A DNA stretch of 13,848 nucleotides from an uncultured bacterium (GCA_903891365.1 CAITEG010000027.1:1-13848); one strand, 5' to 3'. Counted from the stretch's first letter, positions 4,448-11,730 are shown. Numbers and translations: made by a program. Notes: generated by a model not told the origin, from the sequence alone.

Positions 4448-6082
4448 ATGAATAATCAAACATTGATAGAGAAAATTAAAGCATTCATCACAAATCATAA
4501 AATATGGAGCATCATTATACTAGTTGCTGTTGTTCTTGTTTTATATTTTGTTTTTAAAAGTAAGGCCAGTACAGAGACAAGATATGTGACGAGTGATGTA
4601 GCAAAAGGTAATGTTGTTGTTTCCGTATCAGGAAGCGGACAAATAGAATCAAGTAATACTGTAAATATAAACGCTAAAGCAAGTGGAGAAATAGTTTCTG
4701 TTCCTGTCCTTGTTGGACAAGTTGTGAAGAAAGGAGAGTTGATAGCAAGTATAGATTCTACTGATGCTAGAATAGCTCTTGAGACAGCACAGCTCTCACT
4801 TGATAAATTGAAAAGTCCTACAACTTTAACTTTGCTTCAAAAAGAGAATTCTCTAAATTCTGCATACAGCGACAGTTGGAATAATATTTCTTCTTTCGTG
4901 ATAGATATGGATAGTGTTATAGCTGGACTTGGAACTTTACACAGTGGATATTTGCAAAACAAGACCCAACTAAGTGATGCAGGTAAGAATAAAATAAATA
5001 TTTCAGATAAAGCTTACTGGGATGCTAAGAAAAGTTATGATGATGTTTCTACTTTTTATAGGACTCTATCCAGGAATAGTTCTACAGGGGATTTGGACAA
5101 ATTAACTAGTCAGGCCTTAGAATCTGCTAAAACTATTTCAAATGCAGTGAAGCTTGCTCAAGCTAGTTTTGATTATACTTATGAGTATTTAGATCAAAGT
5201 AGTAGCACTGAAGTTACAACTAACCAAAAGAATTTAGCTTCTTGGACAACTACTGCCAATACTTATACAAATAGTTTATTATCAAATTCAAATAGTATTA
5301 CAGAAAACACTCAGGCATTAAAAGATACAGAGGCAGGTAGTAGCGACTTGGATATTCGCCAAGCCGAGCTTTCTCTTGAGACAAAACAAAATGCTTTGAA
5401 TGATTGTTTCACTAGAGCCCCATTCGATGGCATCATCGCAACTCTGACTGCAAAAGTAGGACAGACAGCAAGTGGAAGTATCGGGACACTTATCGCTAAA
5501 CAAAAGATAGTTAAGATTGCACTCAATGAAGTAGATATCGCAAAGATTAAACTCGGGCAGAAAGCAACACTCACTTTTGATGCGATAGATGGACTTACTA
5601 TTACAGGCTCTGTCGATGGTATTGATACAGTTGGAACTGTCTCTTCAGGTGTTGTTACTTATAATGTGACAATTAGTCTTGATGTAGATGACGTGAGAGT
5701 AAAGCCAGGAATGAGTGTATCTGCAACTATTATTACTAATACTGCTCAGGATGTCATTGTAGTTCCAAATAGTGCTATCAAGACTAAAAATGGAGTAAGT
5801 TATGTGGAGACATTTAGTAGAGAGCTTCCTGCCGCGGCAGCTGGAGTTCAAGGATCTGTATCTCTAACACTACCAACTCAGATAGAGGTAGAAGTTGGAT
5901 TAGCAGATGATTCAAATACAGAGATAATTTCGGGATTAAAAGAAGGCGACATTGTTGTAACTAAAACAATAGTTGCTGCTACAACTAAAACGACAACTAC
6001 TCCAAGTATTCTAAGTGCTGTTGGTGGAAATAATAAAGGAGCTGCTGCAGGAGGTGCGATGAGAGCAGTAGAGGGGCATTAA
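4448..6082 (+). CDS. MacA/HlyD-like membrane-fusion (periplasmic-adaptor-type) protein
   Basis: Adaptor subunit of an ABC exporter, 544 residues. It has an N-terminal TM anchor (19-36), a first lipoyl half-motif around ASGEIVSVPVLVGQVVKKGELIASID (about 77-102), and a long Ser/Thr/Gln-rich predicted helical region (about 105-310). The second lipoyl half is APFDGIIATLTAKVGQTASG (324-343), followed by beta-barrel and membrane-proximal domains (VKIALNEVDIAKIKLGQKATLTFDA; VKPGMSVSATI; VVPNSAIK) and a low-complexity Thr/Gly/Ala C-terminal tail (about 500-540). It is clearly longer than the roughly 370 residues of MacA, because of the insertion between the lipoyl halves and the tail. CPR cells probably lack a TolC-type outer-membrane channel, so comparison with Gram-positive YknX-type adaptors is more apt (inference). 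The ATPase gene starts 3 bases later. No Shine-Dalgarno is visible. Confidence 0.9.
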   Translation: MNNQTLIEKIKAFITNHKIWSIIILVAVVLVLYFVFKSKASTETRYVTSDVAKGNVVVSVSGSGQIESSNTVNINAKASGEIVSVPVLVGQVVKKGELIASIDSTDARIALETAQLSLDKLKSPTTLTLLQKENSLNSAYSDSWNNISSFVIDMDSVIAGLGTLHSGYLQNKTQLSDAGKNKINISDKAYWDAKKSYDDVSTFYRTLSRNSSTGDLDKLTSQALESAKTISNAVKLAQASFDYTYEYLDQSSSTEVTTNQKNLASWTTTANTYTNSLLSNSNSITENTQALKDTEAGSSDLDIRQAELSLETKQNALNDCFTRAPFDGIIATLTAKVGQTASGSIGTLIAKQKIVKIALNEVDIAKIKLGQKATLTFDAIDGLTITGSVDGIDTVGTVSSGVVTYNVTISLDVDDVRVKPGMSVSATIITNTAQDVIVVPNSAIKTKNGVSYVETFSRELPAAAAGVQGSVSLTLPTQIEVEVGLADDSNTEIISGLKEGDIVVTKTIVAATTKTTTTPSILSAVGGNNKGAAAGGAMRAVEGH

Positions 6083-6085
6083 TTT

Positions 6086-6790
6086 ATGATTGAAATAAAA
6101 AATATTAAAAAAGTATATAGAACAGAAGGTGAACCTTTTGAAGCTTTAAAAGGAGTTAGTTTTACAGTGAAAGATGGAGAATTTGTAGCTATTATGGGTC
6201 CATCTGGATCAGGCAAGTCGACTTTAATGCATATTCTTGGGGCACTCGATAGTCCTACAGGAGGGACTTACTTCTTAGACGGGAAAGATGTTTCAACTTT
6301 GAGCGATGACCAGTTAGCAGATATACGTAAAGACAAGATTGGCTTTGTTTTTCAATCTTTTAATTTATTGCCTCGTACTACTGTATTAAGAAATGTTGTC
6401 CTTCCTCTTATTTACGAAGGAGTTCCTGAAAAGGAAAGGGTAGAACGCGCCAAGAAGGCTTTGACCGATAGTGGACTCGATGAATCTCACTTTACACATT
6501 TATCGAATCAGCTTTCAGGTGGACAGATACAGCGTGTCGCTATCGCTCGTGCACTTGTGAATAATCCAACTCTCATTCTCGCGGATGAACCGACTGGAAA
6601 TCTAGATACGAAAACAGGAGAGATAGTTCTAGGAACTTTTCAAAGATTGAATAAAGAGCAAGGTAGAACCATTGTCCTTATCACACATGAACACGATGTA
6701 GCTCTCCATGCAGATCGTATTATAACTATCAGAGACGGGCTCATCACTAGTGATGATAGTTTGCATAATAAGAAAATAATAAATTTATGA
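6086..6790 (+). CDS. ABC exporter ATP-binding protein, MacB/LolD/YknY type
   Basis: 234 residues, a complete nucleotide-binding domain: Walker A GPSGSGKST (38-46), Q-loop FVFQSFNLLP, signature LSGGQIQRVAIARAL starting at 143 (the family norm is GGQQQR, so one Gln is Ile), Walker B LILADEPTGNLD (163 onward, with Glu168) and the switch His201 (ITHEHD). EALKGVSF near the N-terminus supplies the A-loop region. The TNLD-type sequence after Walker B and the spacing match the MacB/LolD exporter class rather than importers. Its stop overlaps the permease start (ATGA at 6787), implying translational coupling. It should power export together with the downstream FtsX-like permease. Confidence 0.95.
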   Translation: MIEIKNIKKVYRTEGEPFEALKGVSFTVKDGEFVAIMGPSGSGKSTLMHILGALDSPTGGTYFLDGKDVSTLSDDQLADIRKDKIGFVFQSFNLLPRTTVLRNVVLPLIYEGVPEKERVERAKKALTDSGLDESHFTHLSNQLSGGQIQRVAIARALVNNPTLILADEPTGNLDTKTGEIVLGTFQRLNKEQGRTIVLITHEHDVALHADRIITIRDGLITSDDSLHNKKIINL

Positions 6791-8010
6791 AAACAAAAGA
6801 TATTTTAGAAGAAACATTCATGGCATTATCGAGTAATAAGATTCGTTCAGGTCTTACTATGCTTGGTATTGTTATAGGTATCGCTTCGGTGATAGCTATG
6901 ACGGCTATCGGTACAGGAGCTCAGAATTCTATCTCTGCTTCTATCCAATCTATTGGTTCAAATCTTATCATTGTCTCACCAGGAGCTCCTCGTGGTGTAG
7001 GACAACAGGTGAATCAAGGCCGTGGTTCTGCGAAAACTTTGACACTTGCAGATGTGGAATCTCTAAAAACTTTAAGTGGAGTCAAGGCTGTCAGTGCAGA
7101 AGTTTCTAGCCGTATACAAGTAACAGCAAAGGGGACAAATACAAATACAACCGTCGATGGAGTCACCCCATTTTATCCAGAAGTTAGAAACTTAGAAGTT
7201 GATACGGGAACTTTCATCACAGATCAAAATAATCAAAGTGGAGCGAAGGTGGCAGTTATAGGTCCGACAGTTGTTACAGATCTTTTTGCCGGAGACTCTA
7301 CTTCTGCTATAGGTCAAACTATTCGTATAAAAGGTAATCAATTTAAAATAGTAGGGATAACAAAAGCTAAAGGTGGTACTGGTTTTCAGAATCCTGATGA
7401 TATGGTTTATATTCCTCTTTCTACTGCTCAGCGTTATTTCTCAGGAGATCAGTATGTGACGTCTATAAGTGTCTCGGCTCTGGACTCTGGTGTGACGAGT
7501 CAAGTACAAGCTGATATCACTTCAAAAATTTTAGAGAATCACCATATATCGAACCCTACTTCTGCTGACTTTAGCACTATGAATCAAGCTGATATTATAG
7601 CGACAGCTTCTTCTGTCACTGGTACGTTTACAATGCTTCTCTCTGCTATCGCGGGCATCTCACTTCTCGTAGGAGGAATAGGTATCATGAATATGATGCT
7701 GACTTCTGTCACTGAGAGAACTAGAGAGATCGGTCTTCGTAAAGCAATAGGAGCAAAGAGAAGAGATGTGAACATTCAATTTTTAGTTGAAGCTGTGATG
7801 CTTACATTTATCGGAGGGGGTATAGGTGTGCTTTTGGGTTGGGGAGTTTCTTTTGCTATTACGCAACTCGGAATCTTACAAGCTCAAGTATCTATCTCTT
7901 CTGTATTGTTAGCATTTGGAGTTTCAGCATTTATCGGAATTGTGTTTGGTTATTACCCAGCTCAACGTGCTTCAAAGTTAAATCCTATTGAAGCTTTGAG
8001 ATATGAATAA
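6787..8010 (+). CDS. ABC exporter permease, MacB/YknZ (FtsX-like) type
   Basis: 407 residues with the standard MacB permease layout. A cytosolic start (LEETFMALSSNKIRSGLTMLGIVIG) leads into TM1 (about 20-42), followed by a large extracytoplasmic MacB core domain (about 45-270, with the conserved GSNLIIVSPG). Three C-terminal TM helices then carry the FtsX-like consensus LVGGIGIMNMMLTSVTERTREIGLRKAIGAKRRDV and end with YYPAQRASKLNPIEALRYE. Length and motifs are complete. In this class the ATPase is a separate protein, as here, rather than fused as in E. coli MacB. Family members export antimicrobial peptides, lipoproteins, toxins or macrolides; no substrate can be deduced. Confidence 0.95.
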   Translation: MKTKDILEETFMALSSNKIRSGLTMLGIVIGIASVIAMTAIGTGAQNSISASIQSIGSNLIIVSPGAPRGVGQQVNQGRGSAKTLTLADVESLKTLSGVKAVSAEVSSRIQVTAKGTNTNTTVDGVTPFYPEVRNLEVDTGTFITDQNNQSGAKVAVIGPTVVTDLFAGDSTSAIGQTIRIKGNQFKIVGITKAKGGTGFQNPDDMVYIPLSTAQRYFSGDQYVTSISVSALDSGVTSQVQADITSKILENHHISNPTSADFSTMNQADIIATASSVTGTFTMLLSAIAGISLLVGGIGIMNMMLTSVTERTREIGLRKAIGAKRRDVNIQFLVEAVMLTFIGGGIGVLLGWGVSFAITQLGILQAQVSISSVLLAFGVSAFIGIVFGYYPAQRASKLNPIEALRYE

Positions 8011-8035
8011 ATTATTAGTTTAATAATATATATAT

Positions 8036-8473
8036 ATGCAAAAAAACAAAAAAATAATTGTGGAAGTTGTAGTTTGTTTAGTTCTAGTTTTACTTAGTTT
8101 TAGAGGAGGAATGATGTATGCAGGGAAGAATATATCTGCTGCAAATGCTAGTCGTCAGGGAGGGTTTAGTCAGAATGGTTTTAATGGTGGAAAGGGTCAA
8201 GGCATGAGAGGTGGTGCAGGAGGTGGAGCAGTTGCTGGAGATATTCTTTCAAAGGATGCTACTAGTATGACTGTGTCTCTTCGTGCTGGTGGTTCAAAAA
8301 TTGTTTTATATTCTCCAGCAACTAAAATAGAGAAGACTGTCGATGGTACAATAGCAGATGTGTTAGTAGGTAAGTCTGTAATGGTGACAGGTACAGCTAA
8401 TCCAGATGGTAGTGTAAGTGCTACTTCTATTCAATTACGTCCAACCTTCACTATGCCAGCCAAGATAAATTAA
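8036..8473 (+). CDS. Membrane-anchored DUF5666-like protein 2
   Basis: 145 residues: one N-terminal TM or signal-anchor (about 7-22), the GMM juxtamembrane motif also seen in the DUF5666-like protein at 3924, a Gly/Gln/Asn-rich flexible linker (about 38-66), and a compact beta domain (about 66-138, VAGDILSKDATSMTVSLRAGG...IVLYSPATKIEK...LVGKSVMVTGTANPDGSVSATSIQL) typical of DUF5666. There is no cleavage-site cysteine, so it is not a lipoprotein. It lies 25 bases after the permease, and the terminator at 8485 closes the operon. Two related proteins flanking one exporter suggest they belong to the same envelope assembly. Confidence 0.78.
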   Translation: MQKNKKIIVEVVVCLVLVLLSFRGGMMYAGKNISAANASRQGGFSQNGFNGGKGQGMRGGAGGGAVAGDILSKDATSMTVSLRAGGSKIVLYSPATKIEKTVDGTIADVLVGKSVMVTGTANPDGSVSATSIQLRPTFTMPAKIN

Positions 8474-8484
8474 ATAGTTTCTAC

Positions 8485-8510
8485 AAAATCCCCTTACTAT
8501 AGGGGATTTT
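8485..8510 (+). terminator. Terminator of the sigma-transporter operon
   Basis: AAAATCCCCT (8485-8494), loop TACTAT, AGGGGATTTT (8501-8510), followed by CTTAT. A 10-bp perfect stem with a T-rich 3' side, 11 bases after the DUF5666-like stop codon. The core (AAAATCCCC/GGGGATTTT) is the same as in the terminator at 10222-10259. Confidence 0.85.
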
Positions 8511-8527
8511 CTTATAAATAATAATTT

Positions 8528-8536
8528 TGCTATAAT
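8528..8536 (+). promoter_or_regulatory. Extended -10 promoter giving a predicted leaderless mRNA
   Basis: TGC followed by TATAAT (8531-8536) is an extended -10 box. The ATG of the CPBP gene is at 8543, again with exactly 6 bases between (AATCCC). No good -35 is present (TTTCTT at 8508-8513, overlapping the upstream terminator), as is common for extended -10 promoters. Confidence 0.7.
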
Positions 8537-8542
8537 AATCCC

Positions 8543-9160
8543 ATGGATATAACAACGATGAAAGAAAAGGAAATTGTCTGGGTGCAGATACTATATTTAT
8601 TTGTTGTTCCTATTCTTCTCCTTTATTTTAAAATTCTTCCTGGTAATTTTAGATTTGTTCTTCTCCTCACTGTGGCATTACTTCTCTACGGTATTGTCAG
8701 ACGTGCACACTGGACTGATACTGACTTTGGAATTAAAAAGAATTTTATGGAAGACATAGTTCCTTATACACTTTTTACAGTAGGAGGAGTTCTCTTTCTT
8801 GTTTGGCTTGCACAAGTTGTTCCTCATAGTCCATTCCTTGAGTGGTGGGAGAATGCTAAGTTCCTTCTTCTTTTTATTCCTCTTAGTTTGTTACAAGAAA
8901 TTATTTTTAGAGGAATACTTATGAATATGCTAGAGAGGACTTTCACTAGTGCCATATTTATTATAACTCTCAATGCTGCTGTCTTCGCGATGATGCATGT
9001 GATATATCTTAATTCTCTTTTTGTTTTACCTCTCACTTTTCTTGCAGGTATAGGATTCGCTTGGATGTATTATCAGTATAAGAATTTGTATTTGATTTCT
9101 ATTTCACACACGATACTGAACTTCGTGGCGATGATACTTGGGTTTTTTATTATCAGGTAA
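8543..9160 (+). CDS. CPBP-family intramembrane protein (Abi/CAAX protease-like)
   Basis: 205 residues with about six hydrophobic helices. The three CPBP motifs are present: motif 1 is QEIIFR (118-123), where active members usually have EExxxR, so the first Glu is Gln118 while Glu119 and Arg123 remain; motif 2 is FxxxH (F148-H152); motif 3 is HxxxN (H189-N193). The family includes type II CAAX prenyl endopeptidases and bacteriocin-immunity (Abi) membrane proteases. The altered glutamate leaves catalysis uncertain. It is first in a run with dCMP deaminase and the kinase (12-base and 1-base gaps), but I see no functional link to nucleotides. It follows directly after a putative peptide or toxin exporter operon, where an immunity role is conceivable but unproven. 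Confidence 0.85.
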   Translation: MDITTMKEKEIVWVQILYLFVVPILLLYFKILPGNFRFVLLLTVALLLYGIVRRAHWTDTDFGIKKNFMEDIVPYTLFTVGGVLFLVWLAQVVPHSPFLEWWENAKFLLLFIPLSLLQEIIFRGILMNMLERTFTSAIFIITLNAAVFAMMHVIYLNSLFVLPLTFLAGIGFAWMYYQYKNLYLISISHTILNFVAMILGFFIIR

Positions 9161-9172
9161 CTATTTAATAAT

Positions 9173-9667
9173 ATGGAAAATGAAAAACATGTGCGTCCGT
9201 CTTGGGATGAATACTTTATCAAGTTAGCTGAGATGGTAGGAACTCGTGGAACTTGTGACAGGGGTTATGCAGGTTCGATAATTACTAAGAATAAGAGAAT
9301 ATTAGCAACTGGCTATGTAGGAGCTCCAGTAGGACTTCCTTCTTGCGATGAAGTTGGACATGAGATGCATACAGTAACACAGGAAGATGGAACTATCTCA
9401 AAGCATTGTATTCGTACTGGCCATGCAGAACAAAACGCAATCAATAATGCAGCCAGAGTGGGGATTGCTGTTGAAGGTGGAACTCTTTATTGTAAGATGA
9501 CTCCTTGCTATAAATGTGCCCAGAGTATTATAAATACTGGAATAGTTAGAGTTGTAGCCATGAAAGATTATCATGGAGGTTCTCGAAGTAAAGAAATTTT
9601 TAAAGAAGCAGGGGTCTCGTTTGAATTATTAAATTCTGAGACAGAGACTTACTCTGAAATGAAATAA
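9173..9667 (+). CDS. Deoxycytidylate (dCMP) deaminase, zinc-dependent
   Basis: Deaminates dCMP to dUMP, the substrate of thymidylate synthase. 164 residues; starts with the family RPSWDEYFIKLA motif. The zinc and catalytic motif HAE is at 84-86 (His84 ligand, Glu86 proton shuttle), and the second zinc motif PCYKC has Cys112 and Cys115. The ATGYVGAPVGLPSCDE segment matches the substrate-binding region of dCMP deaminases (ComEB-like family). The kinase-like gene follows after 1 base, and thyA and folA lie downstream on the opposite strand. No Shine-Dalgarno precedes the ATG (TTTAATAAT). Confidence 0.93.
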   Translation: MENEKHVRPSWDEYFIKLAEMVGTRGTCDRGYAGSIITKNKRILATGYVGAPVGLPSCDEVGHEMHTVTQEDGTISKHCIRTGHAEQNAINNAARVGIAVEGGTLYCKMTPCYKCAQSIINTGIVRVVAMKDYHGGSRSKEIFKEAGVSFELLNSETETYSEMK

Positions 9668-9668
9668 T

Positions 9669-10226
9669 ATGGCAAAGATTATATTTGGTCTTGTGGGTGG
9701 GCTTGCTAGTGGTAAAGAAGAAACAAAGAAATATTTAGTAAGTAAATATAATGCACAAGATTGTCGTTTCTCTACGAGTCTTCGTGATGTTTTAAATAGA
9801 GTTGTTGTTCCTGTTACTCGTGAGAATCTTCAAAAGATATCTACTATATTAAGAGCAAACTTTGGGGAAGATTTACTTGCTAAAGCTATTGCAAATGATG
9901 CTTCTAAGCTCGATGCAGATATTGTAGTGATAGATGGAGTAAGAAGACCAACGGATATAGAGCATTTAAACAAACTCCCAAATTTTTATTTGATCAGAAT
10001 TGATGCTGATTCAAAGATAAGATATGAAAGGAACGTTTCAAGAAATGAAAATGAAGGTGATAATAAAAAAACTTTTGAAGAATTTATAAATGATCACAAT
10101 TCTGAAGCAGATAGCCTGATACCTGTTGTTATGGAGCAAGCAAAATATTCTATTGATAATAATGGAACTTTTGAAGAATTATATAAACAGATAGATATGA
10201 TGGTAGAAAAATTATTACAGAAATAA
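9669..10226 (+). CDS. P-loop kinase, (deoxy)nucleoside monophosphate kinase or dephospho-CoA kinase-like
   Basis: 185 residues. The N-terminal P-loop (GGLASGKEET, 10-19) is atypical: the usual Ser/Thr after GK is Glu17, with Thr19 two positions later. A conserved strand, VVIDGVRRPTDIEHL (about 96-110), is followed by a strand FYLIRIDAD, a lid-like stretch with several Arg (RYERNVSRN, about 118-126) and a C-terminal helix. The fold pattern resembles CoaE and dNMP kinases such as the SGKDT-type P-loop group. Because the gene is 1 base behind dCMP deaminase and beside the thymidylate genes, phosphorylation of a deoxynucleotide is the most economical guess; it is not established. The terminator at 10222 overlaps the last codon. 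Confidence 0.7.
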   Translation: MAKIIFGLVGGLASGKEETKKYLVSKYNAQDCRFSTSLRDVLNRVVVPVTRENLQKISTILRANFGEDLLAKAIANDASKLDADIVVIDGVRRPTDIEHLNKLPNFYLIRIDADSKIRYERNVSRNENEGDNKKTFEEFINDHNSEADSLIPVVMEQAKYSIDNNGTFEELYKQIDMMVEKLLQK

Positions 10227-10259
10227 AATAAAATCCCCATACGGGGATTTTATTTTATT
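10222..10259. terminator. Strong bidirectional terminator between convergent operons
   Basis: A perfect 17-bp stem: the left arm 10222-10238 ends in AAAATCCCC, the loop is ATAC, and the right arm 10243-10259 begins GGGGATTTT and continues TATTTTATT. A/T-runs on both sides let it serve the kinase gene on the plus strand and folA on the minus strand. It overlaps the ends of both coding regions. Confidence 0.88.
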
Positions 10260-10776
10260 GTTTTTCGTATATTACAAAGTTTGTATTATATATATTCTCT
10301 TCGTCTTTTTCGTGTTTATCTTCACTCACTATTTTCCACTTGGTAGAATCGATGATAGGGAAGAAGGTGTCAGCATCTGGGAACTCTGCATCGACGTGTG
10401 TTATATATAGTTTGTCTGCCTTATCTATGAAGAGTTTGTATATCTGTCCTCCACCTATAATGAAAGCTTCCTCTGTATCTTCCATCGTATCTTTTAGGCG
10501 TTCATCTAATTCTTCTATTGAGTAGACTACTTCACAATCTGTTCTTTTGAAATCTTTATCTAGTGTGATGACGATATTCCTTCTGTTTGGTAGTGGACGT
10601 CCGGGGATACCATCTGTAGTGCCGAGGGATTCAAACGTTTTTTGACCCATTATCACAGCGTGCCCACTTGTTGTTTTTCTAAAATGCTTCATGTCTATCG
10701 GTAAATTCCACAGAAGTTCATTCTTCCTTCCGATTTCATTATTATTTGCAATTGCTGAAATTATTGAGAGTATCAT
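10255..10776 (-). CDS. folA: Dihydrofolate reductase
   Basis: Reduces dihydrofolate to tetrahydrofolate with NADPH, recycling the product of ThyA. 173 residues. It has IGRKNELLWNLPIDMKHFRKTT with the catalytic acid Asp28, VIMGQKTFESL (41-51, NADPH site), GRPLPNRRNIVIT (59-71), EAFIIGGGQIYKLF (second nucleotide motif) and THVDAEFPDADTFFP. Between the FESL and GRPLP motifs there is a 6-7 residue insertion (GTTDGIP, 52-58) compared with E. coli DHFR, where the two motifs are continuous (WESIGRPLP); it lies near the cofactor site. The gene starts 3 bases after the thyA stop, so thyA-folA form an operon transcribed leftward. Confidence 0.95.
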   Translation of the reverse strand: MILSIISAIANNNEIGRKNELLWNLPIDMKHFRKTTSGHAVIMGQKTFESLGTTDGIPGRPLPNRRNIVITLDKDFKRTDCEVVYSIEELDERLKDTMEDTEEAFIIGGGQIYKLFIDKADKLYITHVDAEFPDADTFFPIIDSTKWKIVSEDKHEKDEENIYNTNFVIYEKQ

Positions 10777-10779
10777 ATA

Positions 10780-11652
10780 TTATATTGCTATCTCAAAAGG
10801 AATCTTGTCGAAACTCTGATAATTTAATATTTTTGAATCTTGGTATTTCCAGTCAAAGATAGAACTCCAGTTCTCTGTCTCTATAGTTGGTAGAGGATAT
10901 TTATTTACATCACGAGTGAGTTGTTCTTTTGCTCCGTCCATATGGTTTTCATATATGTGTACATCTGCCAAGAATCCTACAAGCTTTCCTTCTTTAAGAC
11001 CTGCTTCTTTGGCCAAGAGGTGGAGAAGGAGGGCATAACTAGCAATGTTGAAAGGAAGACCGAGCATAGTATCTACAGATCTTTGATTCCAAAGTAAATT
11101 TAACTTACCGTCTATGACAGTCACTTGATATGAATAGTGGCAAGGTGGAAGAGCCATCTCTCCGAATTGTTGTGGATTCCAAGCACTCACTATCATTCTT
11201 CTGTCGCGAGGATTTGTTTTTAGAGTTTCTACAATTTTTTTAAGTTGGTCTACTCCTTTACCTCCGTAGTCTGTATCATATTTATCATACCGTGCATTAA
11301 AGTGTCTCCATTGGAATCCATAGATAGGGCCTAAGTCGCGCTCTTCTAGCATTTTCTTTTTAGACTCTTCATCGTGTCCATAGGGAGCGAGCTGTGGCTT
11401 TGCCCATTCGTCCCAGATATGGTTGTTATTATCTTGCATCCATTTTTTGTCTGTAATCCCTTTTATAAAAAATTCTAACTCGCTAGATATCAAACGGAAT
11501 GGCACTTTCTTTGTTGTGAGTAATGGAAAACCTTTTGACATATCATGCTCAAATATGGCCCCAGCTATCGTGTAAGCTTTGACACCTGTCCTAGTATCGA
11601 CTTTTACACCATTATTCATGACCTTTTTTACAATATCTAAATATGCTTTCAT
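10780..11652 (-). CDS. thyA: Thymidylate synthase (ThyA type)
   Basis: Converts dUMP and methylene-THF to dTMP and dihydrofolate. 290 residues, slightly longer than the 264 of E. coli. Key motifs: RTGVKAYTIAGAIFEHDM (21 onward), GFPLLTTKK (41-49), HIWDEWA (78-84), GPIYGFQWRHF (108-118), RDRRMIVSAWNP (149-160), the nucleophile Cys171 in ALPPCHYSYQ, QRSVDTMLGLPFNIASYALL (190 onward), DVHIYENHMDGAKEQL and the C-terminal PFEIAI. Nothing essential is missing. The extra length lies mainly in the segment 85-105 before GPIYG. The start at 11652 is supported by a -10 box exactly 6 bases upstream. It is divergent from glyA and followed by folA. Confidence 0.97.
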   Translation of the reverse strand: MKAYLDIVKKVMNNGVKVDTRTGVKAYTIAGAIFEHDMSKGFPLLTTKKVPFRLISSELEFFIKGITDKKWMQDNNNHIWDEWAKPQLAPYGHDEESKKKMLEERDLGPIYGFQWRHFNARYDKYDTDYGGKGVDQLKKIVETLKTNPRDRRMIVSAWNPQQFGEMALPPCHYSYQVTVIDGKLNLLWNQRSVDTMLGLPFNIASYALLLHLLAKEAGLKEGKLVGFLADVHIYENHMDGAKEQLTRDVNKYPLPTIETENWSSIFDWKYQDSKILNYQSFDKIPFEIAI

Positions 11653-11658
11653 GGGTCC

Positions 11659-11687
11659 ATTATACTATTTCCACTCTTTTCTACAAA
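11659..11687 (-). promoter_or_regulatory. thyA-folA promoter, predicted leaderless
   Basis: On the minus strand: -35 TTTGTA (11682-11687), a 17-base spacer, -10 TATAAT (11659-11664), then GGACCC and the ATG. The 6-base spacing predicts a transcript starting at the start codon. It runs back-to-back with the glyA promoter at 11690-11718, and the two -35 regions are nearly adjacent, so the genes could be co-regulated. Confidence 0.75.
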
Positions 11688-11689
11688 CT

Positions 11690-11718
11690 TTTACGATAGG
11701 GCATAAATATGCTAAAAT
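11690..11718 (+). promoter_or_regulatory. glyA promoter (extended -10)
   Basis: -35 TTTACG (11690-11695), a 17-base spacer, and -10 TAAAAT (11713-11718) preceded by TGC. Transcription would start near 11725, leaving about 130 bases of leader before the glyA ATG at 11856. This contrasts with the leaderless arrangement of the neighbouring genes. Confidence 0.7.
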
Positions 11719-11730
11719 TAAACCATATAT

